A DNA stretch of 64,000 nucleotides from CAWJEL01 sp964647255 (GTDB lineage Bacteria > Chloroflexota > Anaerolineae > CG2-30-64-16). Shown here piece by piece: positions 35,136-43,396 of this stretch. Under the pieces are notes generated by a model that saw nothing but the letters and a program-made list of their open reading frames with translations, was not told the DNA's origin and did no database searches. The number at the start of each line of letters is the position of its first letter. Position 1 is the stretch's first letter. The position numbers and the translations under genes were made by a program. The stretch lies in the NCBI GenBank assembly GCA_964647255.1, contig CAZYGI010000012.1:8596-72595 (forward strand), given 5' to 3'.

Positions 35136-35623
35136 CAACCGCACACGCGGGAGGCGAAAGGGTGCATACCCGCAGACAAGCGCGCATCTGCGCGCTGCAA
35201 GCGCTTTACGAACTCGACACGACCACTCACTCGGCCGCCGATGCCATTGCCCATCTCCTGGAGGACACGCCGCTGCCCCCGGAGGGCGAGGAATTCGTGC
35301 GCGCGCTGGTCAGCGGCGTGGTAAAGAATCGTGAGCGCCTCGATCTCCTGATCCACCGCTATGCGCCAGCCTGGCCGGTGGAGCAGATCGCCATCATTGA
35401 TCGGAACGCCCTGCGGCTGGCGCTGTATGAACTGAGCAGCATCCCCGACACCCCGCCGAAGGTCGCCATCAACGAGGCCGTAGATCTGGGCAAGCTGTTC
35501 GGCAGCGATAGCAGCTCCCGCTTCATCAACGGCGTACTGGGCGCGGCGGTCGCGGCCAACGGTCACGTCGCCCTGCCCGCGTCAACGGCACCGGGCAGCA
35601 CCGATGCCGTGATGGAGAGCTAG
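35132..35623 (+). CDS. nusB: Transcription antitermination factor NusB
   Basis: 163 aa. The NusB fold motifs RRQARICALQALYELDT, EEFVRALVSGVVKNRERLDLLI, WPVEQIAIIDRNALRLALYEL and PPKVAINEAVDLGKLFGSDSSSRFINGVLGA are complete. Binds boxA RNA with S10/NusE in rRNA antitermination. Four-base overlap with the upstream gene; followed 3 nt later by tatA. Confidence 0.94.
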   Translation: MTTAHAGGERVHTRRQARICALQALYELDTTTHSAADAIAHLLEDTPLPPEGEEFVRALVSGVVKNRERLDLLIHRYAPAWPVEQIAIIDRNALRLALYELSSIPDTPPKVAINEAVDLGKLFGSDSSSRFINGVLGAAVAANGHVALPASTAPGSTDAVMES

Positions 35624-35626
35624 GCG

Positions 35627-36067
35627 ATGGAAATTCTGGGCATCGGCCCGCTGGAACTTGTCCTGATCCTCGTGGTTGCACTGCTGGTCTTCGGGCCGGA
35701 GAAGCTGCCGGAGATCGGCGCGAATCTCGGCCGCTCGGTGCGCGAGCTGCGCAACATGTCCCGCGAGATCACGCGGAACGTCAATACGCTCGTCAACGAG
35801 CCGGTGGCCGAGCTGCGCAAGCCCATAGACGAAACAAGCCAGGTCGTGCAGAGCATCGCCAGGACCGCCGACACCGTGCGCAACCCAGCCGAAGCGCTGC
35901 AGCGGGCCATCGCCGGCCAGTTGGCCACCCAGCCGGCCGCCAGCACCGACGCCGCGTCCCCAGCCGCCGTTCCGGCGACCGCCGCCCCCGGTGAGCCGGC
36001 CGGCCAGCCGATCGAAGCCGAGGCCAGCCCCGCGCCGACGCCCGCTTCGGCGGATCCAGAAAGCTGA
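35627..36067 (+). CDS. tatA: Twin-arginine translocase subunit TatA/TatB
   Basis: 146 aa. One N-terminal membrane helix (LELVLILVVALLVFGPEKLPEIG), the FGPEKLP hinge and an amphipathic helix (LGRSVRELRNMSREI) define the TatA/B family. The following ~90 residues (RNVNTLVNEPVAELRKPIDETSQVVQ, then Ala/Pro-rich) are longer than TatA and more like TatB. It would form the pore or receptor with the TatC-fusion protein encoded 3 nt downstream and export folded proteins. Confidence 0.9.
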   Translation: MEILGIGPLELVLILVVALLVFGPEKLPEIGANLGRSVRELRNMSREITRNVNTLVNEPVAELRKPIDETSQVVQSIARTADTVRNPAEALQRAIAGQLATQPAASTDAASPAAVPATAAPGEPAGQPIEAEASPAPTPASADPES

Positions 36068-36070
36068 GCC

Positions 36071-37030
36071 ATGTCCATCACAGGCGCGTTCGGGCTCGTT
36101 TTGATTATCATCCTCGCGGTCTCGGTGATCGGGCCGCGGAAGCTGCCGAGCGGGCTGGAGCAGCTCCTGCTGTTGCTGACCAACCTGCGGCTGTCCAACT
36201 CGGAGCTGCCGCCGCTCACCCTGGAGCAGGCGCGGCGCTCGTGGCAGAGCAACGGCAGCATCCTCTACGCCGTTATCCAAATCCTGTACGGCGCTGAGGA
36301 GCATCTCCTGGAGATCCGGCGGCGGATCTTTTACGTTCTGCTCTCACTGGTGGTGGGCGCAGTCCTGGCGGGCGTTTTCCTCAACCCGCTGCTGGAGATC
36401 CTCAAAAAGCCCGCGGGCAATGTGCCGTTCCAGTTCCTCCACCCCACCGACATGATCTGGGTGTACATGGAGATCGTCTTCAGCGCGGCCGCCGTGATTG
36501 CGCTCCCGGTGCTGCTGATTCAGGTGCTGAAGTTCATCCGCCCGGCATTGGAAACCCCCGCCGAAATCAAGACCTATCGGGCGTTTTCGCGTTTCGGCTT
36601 CCCGCTGGTGCTCATCTTCTTTGCGCTCGGCGCGACGTTTGCCTATTTCCTTCTGCTGCCGTTCGGGCTCCGCTTTCTGAGCGCGACGGGAGGCGATCTC
36701 GCCAGCGCGAATTGGAACGTCCGCGAATATTTCAGCTTTGTGTTGGCCGTGATCCTTTGGATCGGCTTGGCGTTTGAGACGCCGTTGGTGATGGGATTGC
36801 TGGGTCTCCTGGGCGTGGTTTCTCCGGCCGCGATGCTCCGGCAGTGGCGCTTTGCCGTGGTCGGCATCGCCGTGGTCGCGGCCGTGATCACACCCACCGT
36901 AGACCCGGTCAACATGGGGCTCGTCATGGGGCCGCTGCTGGCATTGTATTTCCTGGGCGTGCCGCTGGCGAAAATCCTGTACAAGCCGCGGCCCGCCGCT
37001 GATGCGCAGGCGGCGCCATCCGGGAGCTGA
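36071..37030 (+). CDS. tatC: TatC fused to an N-terminal TatA/B-like segment
   Basis: 319 aa. Residues 1-~45 (ITGAFGLVLIIILAVSVIGPRKLPSGLEQLLLLLTNLR) look like a second TatA/B helix with the GP-KLP hinge. TatC proper follows from ~80 (HLLEIRRRIFYVLLSLVVGAVLAG) with its six membrane helices, FLHPTDMIWVYMEIVFSAAAV, and an end matching FAVVGIAVVAAVITPTVDPVN. TatC reads twin-arginine signal peptides. Usual length is ~240-260, so the extra ~70 residues are the fused part. Last gene of the run from the 32132 promoter. Confidence 0.88.
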   Translation: MSITGAFGLVLIIILAVSVIGPRKLPSGLEQLLLLLTNLRLSNSELPPLTLEQARRSWQSNGSILYAVIQILYGAEEHLLEIRRRIFYVLLSLVVGAVLAGVFLNPLLEILKKPAGNVPFQFLHPTDMIWVYMEIVFSAAAVIALPVLLIQVLKFIRPALETPAEIKTYRAFSRFGFPLVLIFFALGATFAYFLLLPFGLRFLSATGGDLASANWNVREYFSFVLAVILWIGLAFETPLVMGLLGLLGVVSPAAMLRQWRFAVVGIAVVAAVITPTVDPVNMGLVMGPLLALYFLGVPLAKILYKPRPAADAQAAPSGS

Positions 37031-37196
37031 ACGCCGGCTGCGGCGCGGGGACCCCCTATGAAACGCTGGCAACGCTGCTACTGGTCTGACCTCTGCGATC
37101 CATGAACCTTACGCGCCCAATCACGTGCCGTCGCGTGACGGCCACCGCTCAACCGATCCGAAAGGAAGATTTGTATCTCTTCGAGGAGAATCCATC

Positions 37197-38513
37197 ATGG
37201 CTAAGACTCGTGTGCTCATCATGGGCGCCGCGGGGCGCGACTTCCACAATTTCAACACCATCTTTCGCGGGAACGAGGCGTACGAAGTCGTCGCCTTCAC
37301 GGCCACCCAAATCCCGAACATCGAAGGCCGTCGCTATCCGGCCGAGCTGGCGGGCGCGCTCTACCCTGCCGGCGTCCCGATTTACCCGGAAAGCGAGCTC
37401 TCCACGCTGATCCACGACCTCCGGGTGGACCAGGTCATCTTTGCGTACTCCGACGTCAGCAACAACACGGTCATGACAAAGGCCGCGACTGCGATCGCCG
37501 CGGGCGCCGACTTCCGCCTGATTGGCCCCAAAGACACGCTGGTCGGCTCGATCAAGCCGGTCGTTGCCGTGTGCGCAGTGCGCACGGGCAGCGGCAAGTC
37601 GCAAACGACGCGCTACGTGGCGAACGCGCTCCAGCAGATGGGCAAAAAAGTGGTCGCCATCCGCCATCCGATGCCGTACGGCGATCTGGTGGCGCAGCGG
37701 GTGCAGCGGTTCGCCACCTACGCCGACCTCGACGCACACAAGTGCACCATCGAAGAGCGCGAGGAGTACGAGCCGCACATTGACCGCGGCGTCGTGGTGT
37801 ACGCGGGGGTAGACTACGAGGCGATCCTGCGCCAGGCCGAGCAGGAGGCCGACGTGATCCTGTGGGACGGCGGCAACAACGACCTGCCGTTCTACAAGCC
37901 CGACCTGCACATCGTCGTGGCCGACCCGCACCGCCCCGGCCACGAGCTAAGCTATTGGCCCGGCGCGGCCAACTTCCGCATGGCGGACGCGATCGTCATC
38001 AACAAGGTGGACACCGCAGACCTGGCCGCGATCAGCGCCGTGCGCGACAGCGCGGCCGCAGTGAACCCGCGGGCGGTGATCATCGAAGCCGCGTCGCCGA
38101 TCTTCCTGCCCGACCCGGCCGCCATCCGCGGCAAGCGCGTGCTGGTGATCGAAGATGGCCCGACGCTGACGCACGGCGAGATGAAGTACGGCGCCGGCAT
38201 CGTCGCCGCGCGGCGCTTCGGCGCGGCCGAGATCATTGATCCGCGGCCGTACACCGTCGGCACCATCACCGCCACCTTCGAGAAATATCCCGAGATCGGC
38301 ACCCTGCTGCCGGCAATGGGCTACGGCGACGAGCAAATCCGGGATCTGGAGGAGACCATCCGCCGCGTCCCGTGCGATCTGGTGATCTCCGCCACACCCA
38401 TTGATCTGACCCGCGTGGCGACGATCTATCACCCGGTGCAGCGGGTCAGTTACGAGCTCCAGGTGATCGGCCAGCCGACGCTGGAAGCCGTGCTGCGGCA
38501 GAAGCTCGGGTAA
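37197..38513 (+). CDS. COG2403-family GTPase, cyclic 2,3-diphosphoglycerate synthetase-like
   Basis: 438 aa from the ATG at 37197; CGAGGAG is 10 bases upstream. Begins TRVLIMGAAGRDFHNFN, with a Rossmann-like first domain (~1-120) and a P-loop domain containing CAVRTGSGKSQTTRYVANAL (~125-145), a NKVD-type GTP motif (VINKVDTADLA) and VLVIEDGPTLTHGEMKYGAGI. These match the COG2403 family, whose archaeal members include the cyclic 2,3-diphosphoglycerate synthetases. In bacteria the function is not established. Own terminator follows. Confidence 0.8.
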   Translation: MAKTRVLIMGAAGRDFHNFNTIFRGNEAYEVVAFTATQIPNIEGRRYPAELAGALYPAGVPIYPESELSTLIHDLRVDQVIFAYSDVSNNTVMTKAATAIAAGADFRLIGPKDTLVGSIKPVVAVCAVRTGSGKSQTTRYVANALQQMGKKVVAIRHPMPYGDLVAQRVQRFATYADLDAHKCTIEEREEYEPHIDRGVVVYAGVDYEAILRQAEQEADVILWDGGNNDLPFYKPDLHIVVADPHRPGHELSYWPGAANFRMADAIVINKVDTADLAAISAVRDSAAAVNPRAVIIEAASPIFLPDPAAIRGKRVLVIEDGPTLTHGEMKYGAGIVAARRFGAAEIIDPRPYTVGTITATFEKYPEIGTLLPAMGYGDEQIRDLEETIRRVPCDLVISATPIDLTRVATIYHPVQRVSYELQVIGQPTLEAVLRQKLG

Positions 38514-38528
38514 CACCGTCGCGGCGCT

Positions 38529-38558
38529 CTGTCAGCCATCGGTAACGGTGGCTGACAG
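38529..38558 (+). other. 10-bp hairpin upstream of the terminator
   Basis: CTGTCAGCCA and TGGCTGACAG are exact complements with a 10-nt loop just before the intrinsic terminator; it may stabilise the mRNA 3' end. Confidence 0.5.
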
Positions 38559-38567
38559 TCACCAACC

Positions 38568-38601
38568 GGCGGGAGCACAATGGCGTGCTTCCGCCTTTTT
38601 T
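38568..38601 (+). terminator. Intrinsic terminator of the COG2403 gene
   Basis: GGCGGGAGCAC (38568-38578) pairs with GTGCTTCCGCC (38585-38595) with one wobble, followed by six T residues. Confidence 0.9.
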
Positions 38602-38612
38602 ATGTCGAAGCA

Positions 38613-38641
38613 TTGACAGCCTGCCGCCGCGGCTGTACAAT
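38613..38641 (+). promoter_or_regulatory. Near-consensus promoter of the 38693 gene
   Basis: TTGACA (38613-38618), 17-bp spacer, TACAAT (38636-38641), starting 11 bp after the terminator T tract; predicted start near 38648. Confidence 0.8.
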
Positions 38642-38692
38642 TCGCACAAACTTGCCGCCAGCGGAATGCCTGAATCAAACGAATGAGATGCC

Positions 38693-39298
38693 ATGAAAGA
38701 CCTGCTTGATTCCATCACACCCGGCCTGGCCGCCCTCACCCCGGCCGATCAAGCCCGCGTGGCCGACTACGTCGCTTTCTTGCGCTGGCGCGCAGAGCAA
38801 CACCCTGCGGGCCTGTCGAAACCGGAAGAATCTGCGCGGCCGTGGCGCTTCAACTTCCTGGAGCATCTGGCGGAGGCCGACGTGCACGCCGCCAGGGAAC
38901 GCGCCGGCATGGAGGTCAAGGCCGCCGAGGCTACGGTGGGCGGCCTGAGCCGGCCTGCGCTCTGGCAACACCCGCCGGTGAGCGGCGAGGCGCTGGCCGA
39001 ATTCCACGTGCCGATCCCGGCCGGCGTCAAAAACCTGCGCCTGCGCTTCAGCATCGGCATCCGCGACGGTGCGGAGGCGGCGGAGCGCCTGGTGGCCTTT
39101 CGCATCAAGGTGGACGGCTGGCAGGTGTGGAGCCGGGCGGCGTATCCGCATGTCTGGGAGCCGTTCGAGGTCGCGCTGCCGCTTCACGCGGGCAACATCC
39201 TGCGCCTGGCGTTCGCCACTGATGGCCTGGGCGAACACCAATTCGCGTGGGCCGCGTGGGGAGAGCCGGAACTGACCGGAACCGAAAACGGAAATTAG
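38693..39298 (+). CDS. Hypothetical protein with a beta-sandwich-like C-terminal half
   Basis: 201 aa. N-terminal ~40 residues (LLDSITPGLAALTPADQARVADYVAFLRWRAEQ) resemble the DUF2281-like short helical motif. The C-terminal ~110 residues (AEFHVPIPAGVKNLRLRFSIGIRDGAE, AFRIKVDGWQVWSR, FEVALPLHAGNILRLAFATDGLGEHQFAWAAWGEPEL) look like an NPCBM/carbohydrate-binding beta sandwich. No signal peptide, so a cytoplasmic ligand-binding role is possible. Own promoter; the AMMECR1 gene follows 22 nt later. Confidence 0.7.
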   Translation: MKDLLDSITPGLAALTPADQARVADYVAFLRWRAEQHPAGLSKPEESARPWRFNFLEHLAEADVHAARERAGMEVKAAEATVGGLSRPALWQHPPVSGEALAEFHVPIPAGVKNLRLRFSIGIRDGAEAAERLVAFRIKVDGWQVWSRAAYPHVWEPFEVALPLHAGNILRLAFATDGLGEHQFAWAAWGEPELTGTENGN

Positions 39299-39320
39299 CA
39301 GCAGGAAACAGGAGCACTCG

Positions 39321-39851
39321 ATGAACCCATCCCCTCCGCATCACCCCCTTGTGCAGCTTGCGCGTGCAACCATCGCCTGCTACGTGCGCGACCATCGCCG
39401 GCTGAAACCCGTCGAAGCGCCCGCGCCCATCGAGGGCGAGCCGGCGGGCGTCTTCGTCACGATTCACACGGGGAGCACCGGCGATCTGCGCGGCTGCATC
39501 GGGACGATCACGCCGGCTGAAAACAGCCTGGCGCAGGAGACGATCAACAACGCCATCTCGGCCGCGACGCGCGACCCGCGCTTCCCGCCCGTGCGGCCGG
39601 CCGAACTGGACGACCTGGAGATTGATGTGAGCGTGCTCTACCCACCGGAGGCGATCCACTCGACCGACCAGCTCGACGTCAAGCAGTACGGCGTCATCGT
39701 CCAACGCGGCTACCGCCGCGGCCTGCTGCTGCCGGACATCGAAGGCATTGACGACGTGGCGACGCAGGTGCGCTATGCGCGGATGAAGGCAGGAATCGGG
39801 GAGAAGGAGCCGGTGGAGCTGTTCCGGTTCCGCGTGGAGAAATACACGTAG
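39321..39851 (+). CDS. AMMECR1-domain protein (AmmeMemoRadiSam system protein A-like)
   Basis: 176 aa. AMMECR1 signature LRGCIGTI with the conserved cysteine, plus GVFVTIHTGSTGDLRGC, DPRFPPVRPAELDDLEIDVSVLYPPEAI and RGLLLPDIEGIDDVATQV. Family members are linked to Memo and radical-SAM genes, which are absent here. Biochemical function unknown. Confidence 0.9.
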   Translation: MNPSPPHHPLVQLARATIACYVRDHRRLKPVEAPAPIEGEPAGVFVTIHTGSTGDLRGCIGTITPAENSLAQETINNAISAATRDPRFPPVRPAELDDLEIDVSVLYPPEAIHSTDQLDVKQYGVIVQRGYRRGLLLPDIEGIDDVATQVRYARMKAGIGEKEPVELFRFRVEKYT

Positions 39852-39891
39852 AACCGGTTGGGGGCGGCTGCGCCGCCCCCAACCGGTTTTT
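39852..39891 (+). terminator. Strong intrinsic terminator, 17-bp perfect stem
   Basis: Arms 39852-39868 and 39872-39888 are exact complements with a 3-nt loop, followed by a T run. Placed between convergent genes, it can also stop transcription from the minus-strand ATPase gene. Confidence 0.92.
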
Positions 39892-39903
39892 GCTTTTACC
39901 CTC

Positions 39904-42108
39904 TCACGAATAGCTGAACGTTAGCCCGCCATCCCCAGCGTCCACGGCGACTTTTGCCCCCTTGGACGGCGCAGCATTGAGGAGCCAATCGGCCAACGGC
40001 TCGCGCAGATTCTTCTGGATGATCCGCCGCAGCGGCCGCGCGCCCCACTCCGGGTGATCGTTCTGCGCCAACATCCACACGATCGCCGCCTCGCTGATCG
40101 CCAGGGTCACGCCCTGCTCAGCCAGCATCTTCACTTCCTTCTTCAGCAGCAGATCCATGATCTGGCGTAACTGGTCGGCCGTCAGCGGCAAGAACATGAT
40201 GACTTCGTCGAGCCGGTTGAGGAATTCGGGCCGGAGCGTCGCCCGTGCGACGGCCATCACCTGGTCGCGCATCTCATCGGTCATGACCGGCTTGTCCAGG
40301 TACTCCGACCCCATGTTGCTGGTCAAGATCACCACCGTCTCGCTGAACGACGCCACACGGCCCTGAGAGTCGGTGAGCCGGCCTTCCTCCATGATCTGAA
40401 GCAGGATGTCGAGGACGCGCGGGTGCGCCTTCTCCACCTCGTCGAAGAGCACCACCGTGCTGGGCCGCTGGCGAACCTTGTCGGTGAGCTGGCCGCCCCC
40501 CTCATAGCCCACGTAGCCGGGCGGCGCGCCGATCAGCCGGTTGACCGTGTGATCCTGCTGGTACTCGGTCATGTCGAGCACGACCATCGCGTCCTCGCTG
40601 CCGAACATGAACTCGGCCAGCGCCTTTGCCAGCTCGGTCTTGCCCACACCGGTGGGGCCAAGGAAGAGGAACGAGCCGATGGGGCGCTTGGGATCCTTCA
40701 AGCCAACGCGGGCGATCTTCACGGCGCGGCTCACCGCCAGCACTGCGTCGTCCTGGCCGATGATGCGCTGGTGGAGCGCCTCGACCATGTGCGCGTAGCG
40801 CGCGCGCTCGTCCACGCCGAGCTTGCTGACCGGGATGCCGGTCATCGCGCTGACAGCCACCGCCACGTCGTCCGCATCGAGATCGGAGTCCGGCTTAAGG
40901 TCGGGCCGGAACGCGACGGACGACTGGCCGGCCAGCTTAAGCAGCGCGCCGGCGCGGTGCAGCGCGGCCAGCGCCGACGACGGCAGCGACGTGCCGACGA
41001 CGTAGCGCTTGGCCAGGGTCGCGGCCGCGGGCAGCGCGTTATCCGTCACGTGGAAGCCGTAGTCGCTCTCGATCTGCGAACGGTGCACGCCGAGGATGGC
41101 GACCGTCTCGTCAATACTCGGCTCCGGCACGCGCAGGCGGTGGGTGTTGTCCCGCACGACGCTGTCGGCAGCCAGCCGCTCGTTCCACGCTGCGTCGGTG
41201 GTAGTCGCAATGACAACAGGCGAGAGCGCCAGGAACGCGCGCTGCACGGAACGGGTGCCGCGGGGAAACTCCGGCGTGCTCATGGCGCCGCCAAAGAAAC
41301 GCTCGACGTTCGGGATAAAGAGGATGCCGTCGCGGGCCTGCTGGTACGCGCTGTCCACCGCCTTCTCCGCGTCTATCAGCAGCGCCTGCTCGGTGACGCG
41401 CACCAGGTTGTGCAGATCCACCGGCCCCTTGCTCTCAGCCATGAGGAGCGCCAGCCCATCCACTAGCGAGCGCCGGCCGACGCCGGTGTCACCGACGAGC
41501 ACCACGTGGCGATGGTTCGCCAGCGCCAGCAGCCCCAGCAGGTCGCGCATCAGGTCCGCGCGCACGTAGACCGGTGCGGCTTCGCCCGCCTTGGCCCGCG
41601 CGACGGTATCCTGGCCGGAAGTGCGCTTGACCTGCGCCTGGTTCGCCAGCCGGCTCGCCAGCGTCTCGGCCGACACGCCGTAGCGGCGCAGGATGCCCGC
41701 GGTGCTGACCCCGCGCTCCGACAGCGCGGCTAACGCGTGATCCGTGCCGACCGTCTGCTCGCCTGCGGCCTGGGCGATGCTGCGGCCCTCGTCGAGCACG
41801 ATCAGCGTTTCGGTGGAGAGCTTGATGCGCGAGCCGTCCGCCGCAGTGAAATCGAAATCCGCGTTGACGCCGGGGCTGGCCTTCGCCAGCGTCTCGGCCG
41901 ACGCGGCCAGCTCGTCGAGGCGGAAGCTGCGCTCCACGGCCAGCGTCGTCAGCAACCGGTGCGCCGCGCTGTTCGCATCGCGCGTGAAGGTCACGAGGAG
42001 CAGCGCGGGCGACAGGTAGGGCAGGCCCAGCGCCTTCATGCGCGCCGCGCATGCGTTCAGCGCCGCGGTCAGCTCGGGAGAGGGGATGTTCGGGTTGAGT
42101 GTGCCCAT
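39904..42108 (-). CDS. Clp/Hsp100-type ATPase with degenerate first AAA site
   Basis: 734 aa. An N-terminal Clp_N-like domain (~10-155) precedes two AAA+ modules. Module 1 (~180-400) has GDTGVGRRS at 206-214 where Walker A needs GKT/S, and ILFIPNVERF at 262-271 where Walker B needs DE; both catalytic motifs are lost. Module 2 is intact: GPTGVGKT 484-491, VVLFDE 552-557, GYVGYEGGGQLT, NRLDEVI, and the ClpB C-terminal sensor GARPLRRIIQ. There is no ClpB middle coiled coil and no clear ClpP-binding loop. Probably a protein-remodelling ATPase driven by module 2 only. Monocistronic. Confidence 0.88.
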   Translation of the reverse strand: MGTLNPNIPSPELTAALNACAARMKALGLPYLSPALLLVTFTRDANSAAHRLLTTLAVERSFRLDELAASAETLAKASPGVNADFDFTAADGSRIKLSTETLIVLDEGRSIAQAAGEQTVGTDHALAALSERGVSTAGILRRYGVSAETLASRLANQAQVKRTSGQDTVARAKAGEAAPVYVRADLMRDLLGLLALANHRHVVLVGDTGVGRRSLVDGLALLMAESKGPVDLHNLVRVTEQALLIDAEKAVDSAYQQARDGILFIPNVERFFGGAMSTPEFPRGTRSVQRAFLALSPVVIATTTDAAWNERLAADSVVRDNTHRLRVPEPSIDETVAILGVHRSQIESDYGFHVTDNALPAAATLAKRYVVGTSLPSSALAALHRAGALLKLAGQSSVAFRPDLKPDSDLDADDVAVAVSAMTGIPVSKLGVDERARYAHMVEALHQRIIGQDDAVLAVSRAVKIARVGLKDPKRPIGSFLFLGPTGVGKTELAKALAEFMFGSEDAMVVLDMTEYQQDHTVNRLIGAPPGYVGYEGGGQLTDKVRQRPSTVVLFDEVEKAHPRVLDILLQIMEEGRLTDSQGRVASFSETVVILTSNMGSEYLDKPVMTDEMRDQVMAVARATLRPEFLNRLDEVIMFLPLTADQLRQIMDLLLKKEVKMLAEQGVTLAISEAAIVWMLAQNDHPEWGARPLRRIIQKNLREPLADWLLNAAPSKGAKVAVDAGDGGLTFSYS

Positions 42109-42424
42109 GCTTGGTTGATCCTGGCAGGCCGGTGGCTGATAGCCGATGGCCTATGACTTATGGCTTATGGCGAGCACGATTTTAGCACGGGCGGGAGGAA
42201 AAGGCAACGCGACGGGCGCGCCCCGCGCAGGCTCACCTCATGCGACTCAAGCCGTGCTGAGCGGGTGCACAGCGCAAAGCCTGGGACGGCAGAAACCGAG
42301 CCAAGGGTCGGGCGGGCGCAGCCCTCGGTTTGACAGCCAGAGGATGCGTTCTTACAATATCGCGACCGACGAACAGGGTCATACTGGACCCGTCAAATCG
42401 CGCAACACGAGAGGAGCGAGCCGC
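42109..42424. other. Intergenic region with repeat tract and arr-fusion promoter
   Basis: Divergent region of 316 bp. 42131-42167 has a TATGRCYTATGGC-type heptad tract (GGCCTATGACTTATGGCTTA). The arr-type promoter is at 42330-42358. Long in-frame sequence upstream of the arr TTG lies before the predicted transcription start, so it is not considered coding. Confidence 0.6.
42330..42358 (+). promoter_or_regulatory. Near-consensus promoter of the arr-fusion operon
   Basis: TTGACA (42330-42335), 17-bp spacer, TACAAT (42353-42358), identical in both boxes and spacing to the promoter at 38613. Predicted start near 42365, about 60 nt before the TTG start. Confidence 0.82.
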
Positions 42425-43396
42425 TTGGCAGCTAACGACGAGGTGATTTCGGGGCCGTTTTACCATGGCACCAAGGCTGACCTGAAGCCGGGGGATTTGA
42501 TCACGCCCGGATACCGCTCCAACTATGGCAACGGGGAGCGCAAAAGCGCCTGGGTCTACATGAGCGCCACGCTGTCGCCGTGGGGGGCCGAACTCGCTCT
42601 GGGTGATGGTCCCGGCAGAATCTACATTGTCGAACCTACCGGCCCGTTCGTGGACGACCCAGATCTCACAGACAAAAAGTTCGCGGGTAACCCAACCAAG
42701 TCGTACCGGTCGCGCGCACCGCTGCGGGTCGTCGGCGAGGTCATAGACTGGCAGGGGCACTCACCGGAGGAGATCCGGGCGATGACGGACGGCCGCGACC
42801 GGCTACTCGCCGCGCAAGCCGCGCGGATCGCTCACATTCCAAGTGGGGCCGACTTCGATCAGATTCACGCGCAAGCAAATGAGTTGGCGTGTGAATGGGC
42901 GCCCGATCCCGAGTACCGCGGCTGTATGCTGCTGATGCTTATCAGAGGGGTAGATGTGGAGGTCTTCTCGGCAATGGCGTACCGCTCGGCGGTGCGAGGC
43001 GAGACTCACACAATAACGCTTCCCCGCCGGACTGAAATGCAACCCGACTGGCAGGAGGGCGACGTCTCTCTTTCCGGTCGCGTCACAGACATCACCGCAT
43101 GGCGCGAAGGCTGGGTGGGAGTGATCGAGTCGTGTGTAACAGAGATCGGTCTGAGTTTAGAGACAAGGGCGTGGATCGCGGCCGACGCGATTCACGATAG
43201 GCTGACGTTCCGCGTGGACGCCGACGGCCCCGAGCGGGCGTGGCGGCGCAATCTGCAACTTGTGCGCGGAGTGCTCACAGATACCGAATACGGGGAGATC
43301 TGGGACTTCAAGACGGGGCATTCCGCAAGCGAAACTGTTCACGACTATGACCTTCCCCAGCGGGCCGTGACCCTGAGAGAGGAACCGGCAGGATGA
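42425..43396 (+). CDS. Rifampin ADP-ribosyltransferase (Arr-like) fused to an unknown C-terminal domain
   Basis: 323 aa from a TTG at 42425, with GAGAGGAG upstream; earlier ATGs precede the promoter start. Residues ~10-140 match Arr: GPFYHGTKADLKPGDLITPG, the conserved H14, Y45 (WVYMSA) and D80 (VDDPDLTDKKF), then NPTKSYRSRAPLRVVGEVIDW. By memory of the M. smegmatis enzyme these are the counterparts of its His/Tyr/Asp residues. Arr transfers ADP-ribose from NAD+ to rifampin. Residues ~145-323 are extra (classical Arr is ~140 aa) and I recognise no family in them: a helical part (FDQIHAQANELACEWAPD), then beta-rich sequence (RTEMQPDWQEGDVSLSGRVTDI). The stop overlaps the next ATG (ATGA). Confidence 0.88.
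   Translation: MAANDEVISGPFYHGTKADLKPGDLITPGYRSNYGNGERKSAWVYMSATLSPWGAELALGDGPGRIYIVEPTGPFVDDPDLTDKKFAGNPTKSYRSRAPLRVVGEVIDWQGHSPEEIRAMTDGRDRLLAAQAARIAHIPSGADFDQIHAQANELACEWAPDPEYRGCMLLMLIRGVDVEVFSAMAYRSAVRGETHTITLPRRTEMQPDWQEGDVSLSGRVTDITAWREGWVGVIESCVTEIGLSLETRAWIAADAIHDRLTFRVDADGPERAWRRNLQLVRGVLTDTEYGEIWDFKTGHSASETVHDYDLPQRAVTLREEPAG

Noticed and set aside
37059..37106. 15-codon peptide MKRWQRCYWSDLCDP as a leader peptide
   Set aside because: No ribosome site, no adjacent attenuator structure, and no amino-acid biosynthesis gene follows.
42146..42424. Coding use of the 93 codons upstream of the Arr fusion
   Set aside because: They precede the predicted transcription start, include repeat DNA, and have no similarity to Arr; the TTG at 42425 has a good ribosome site.
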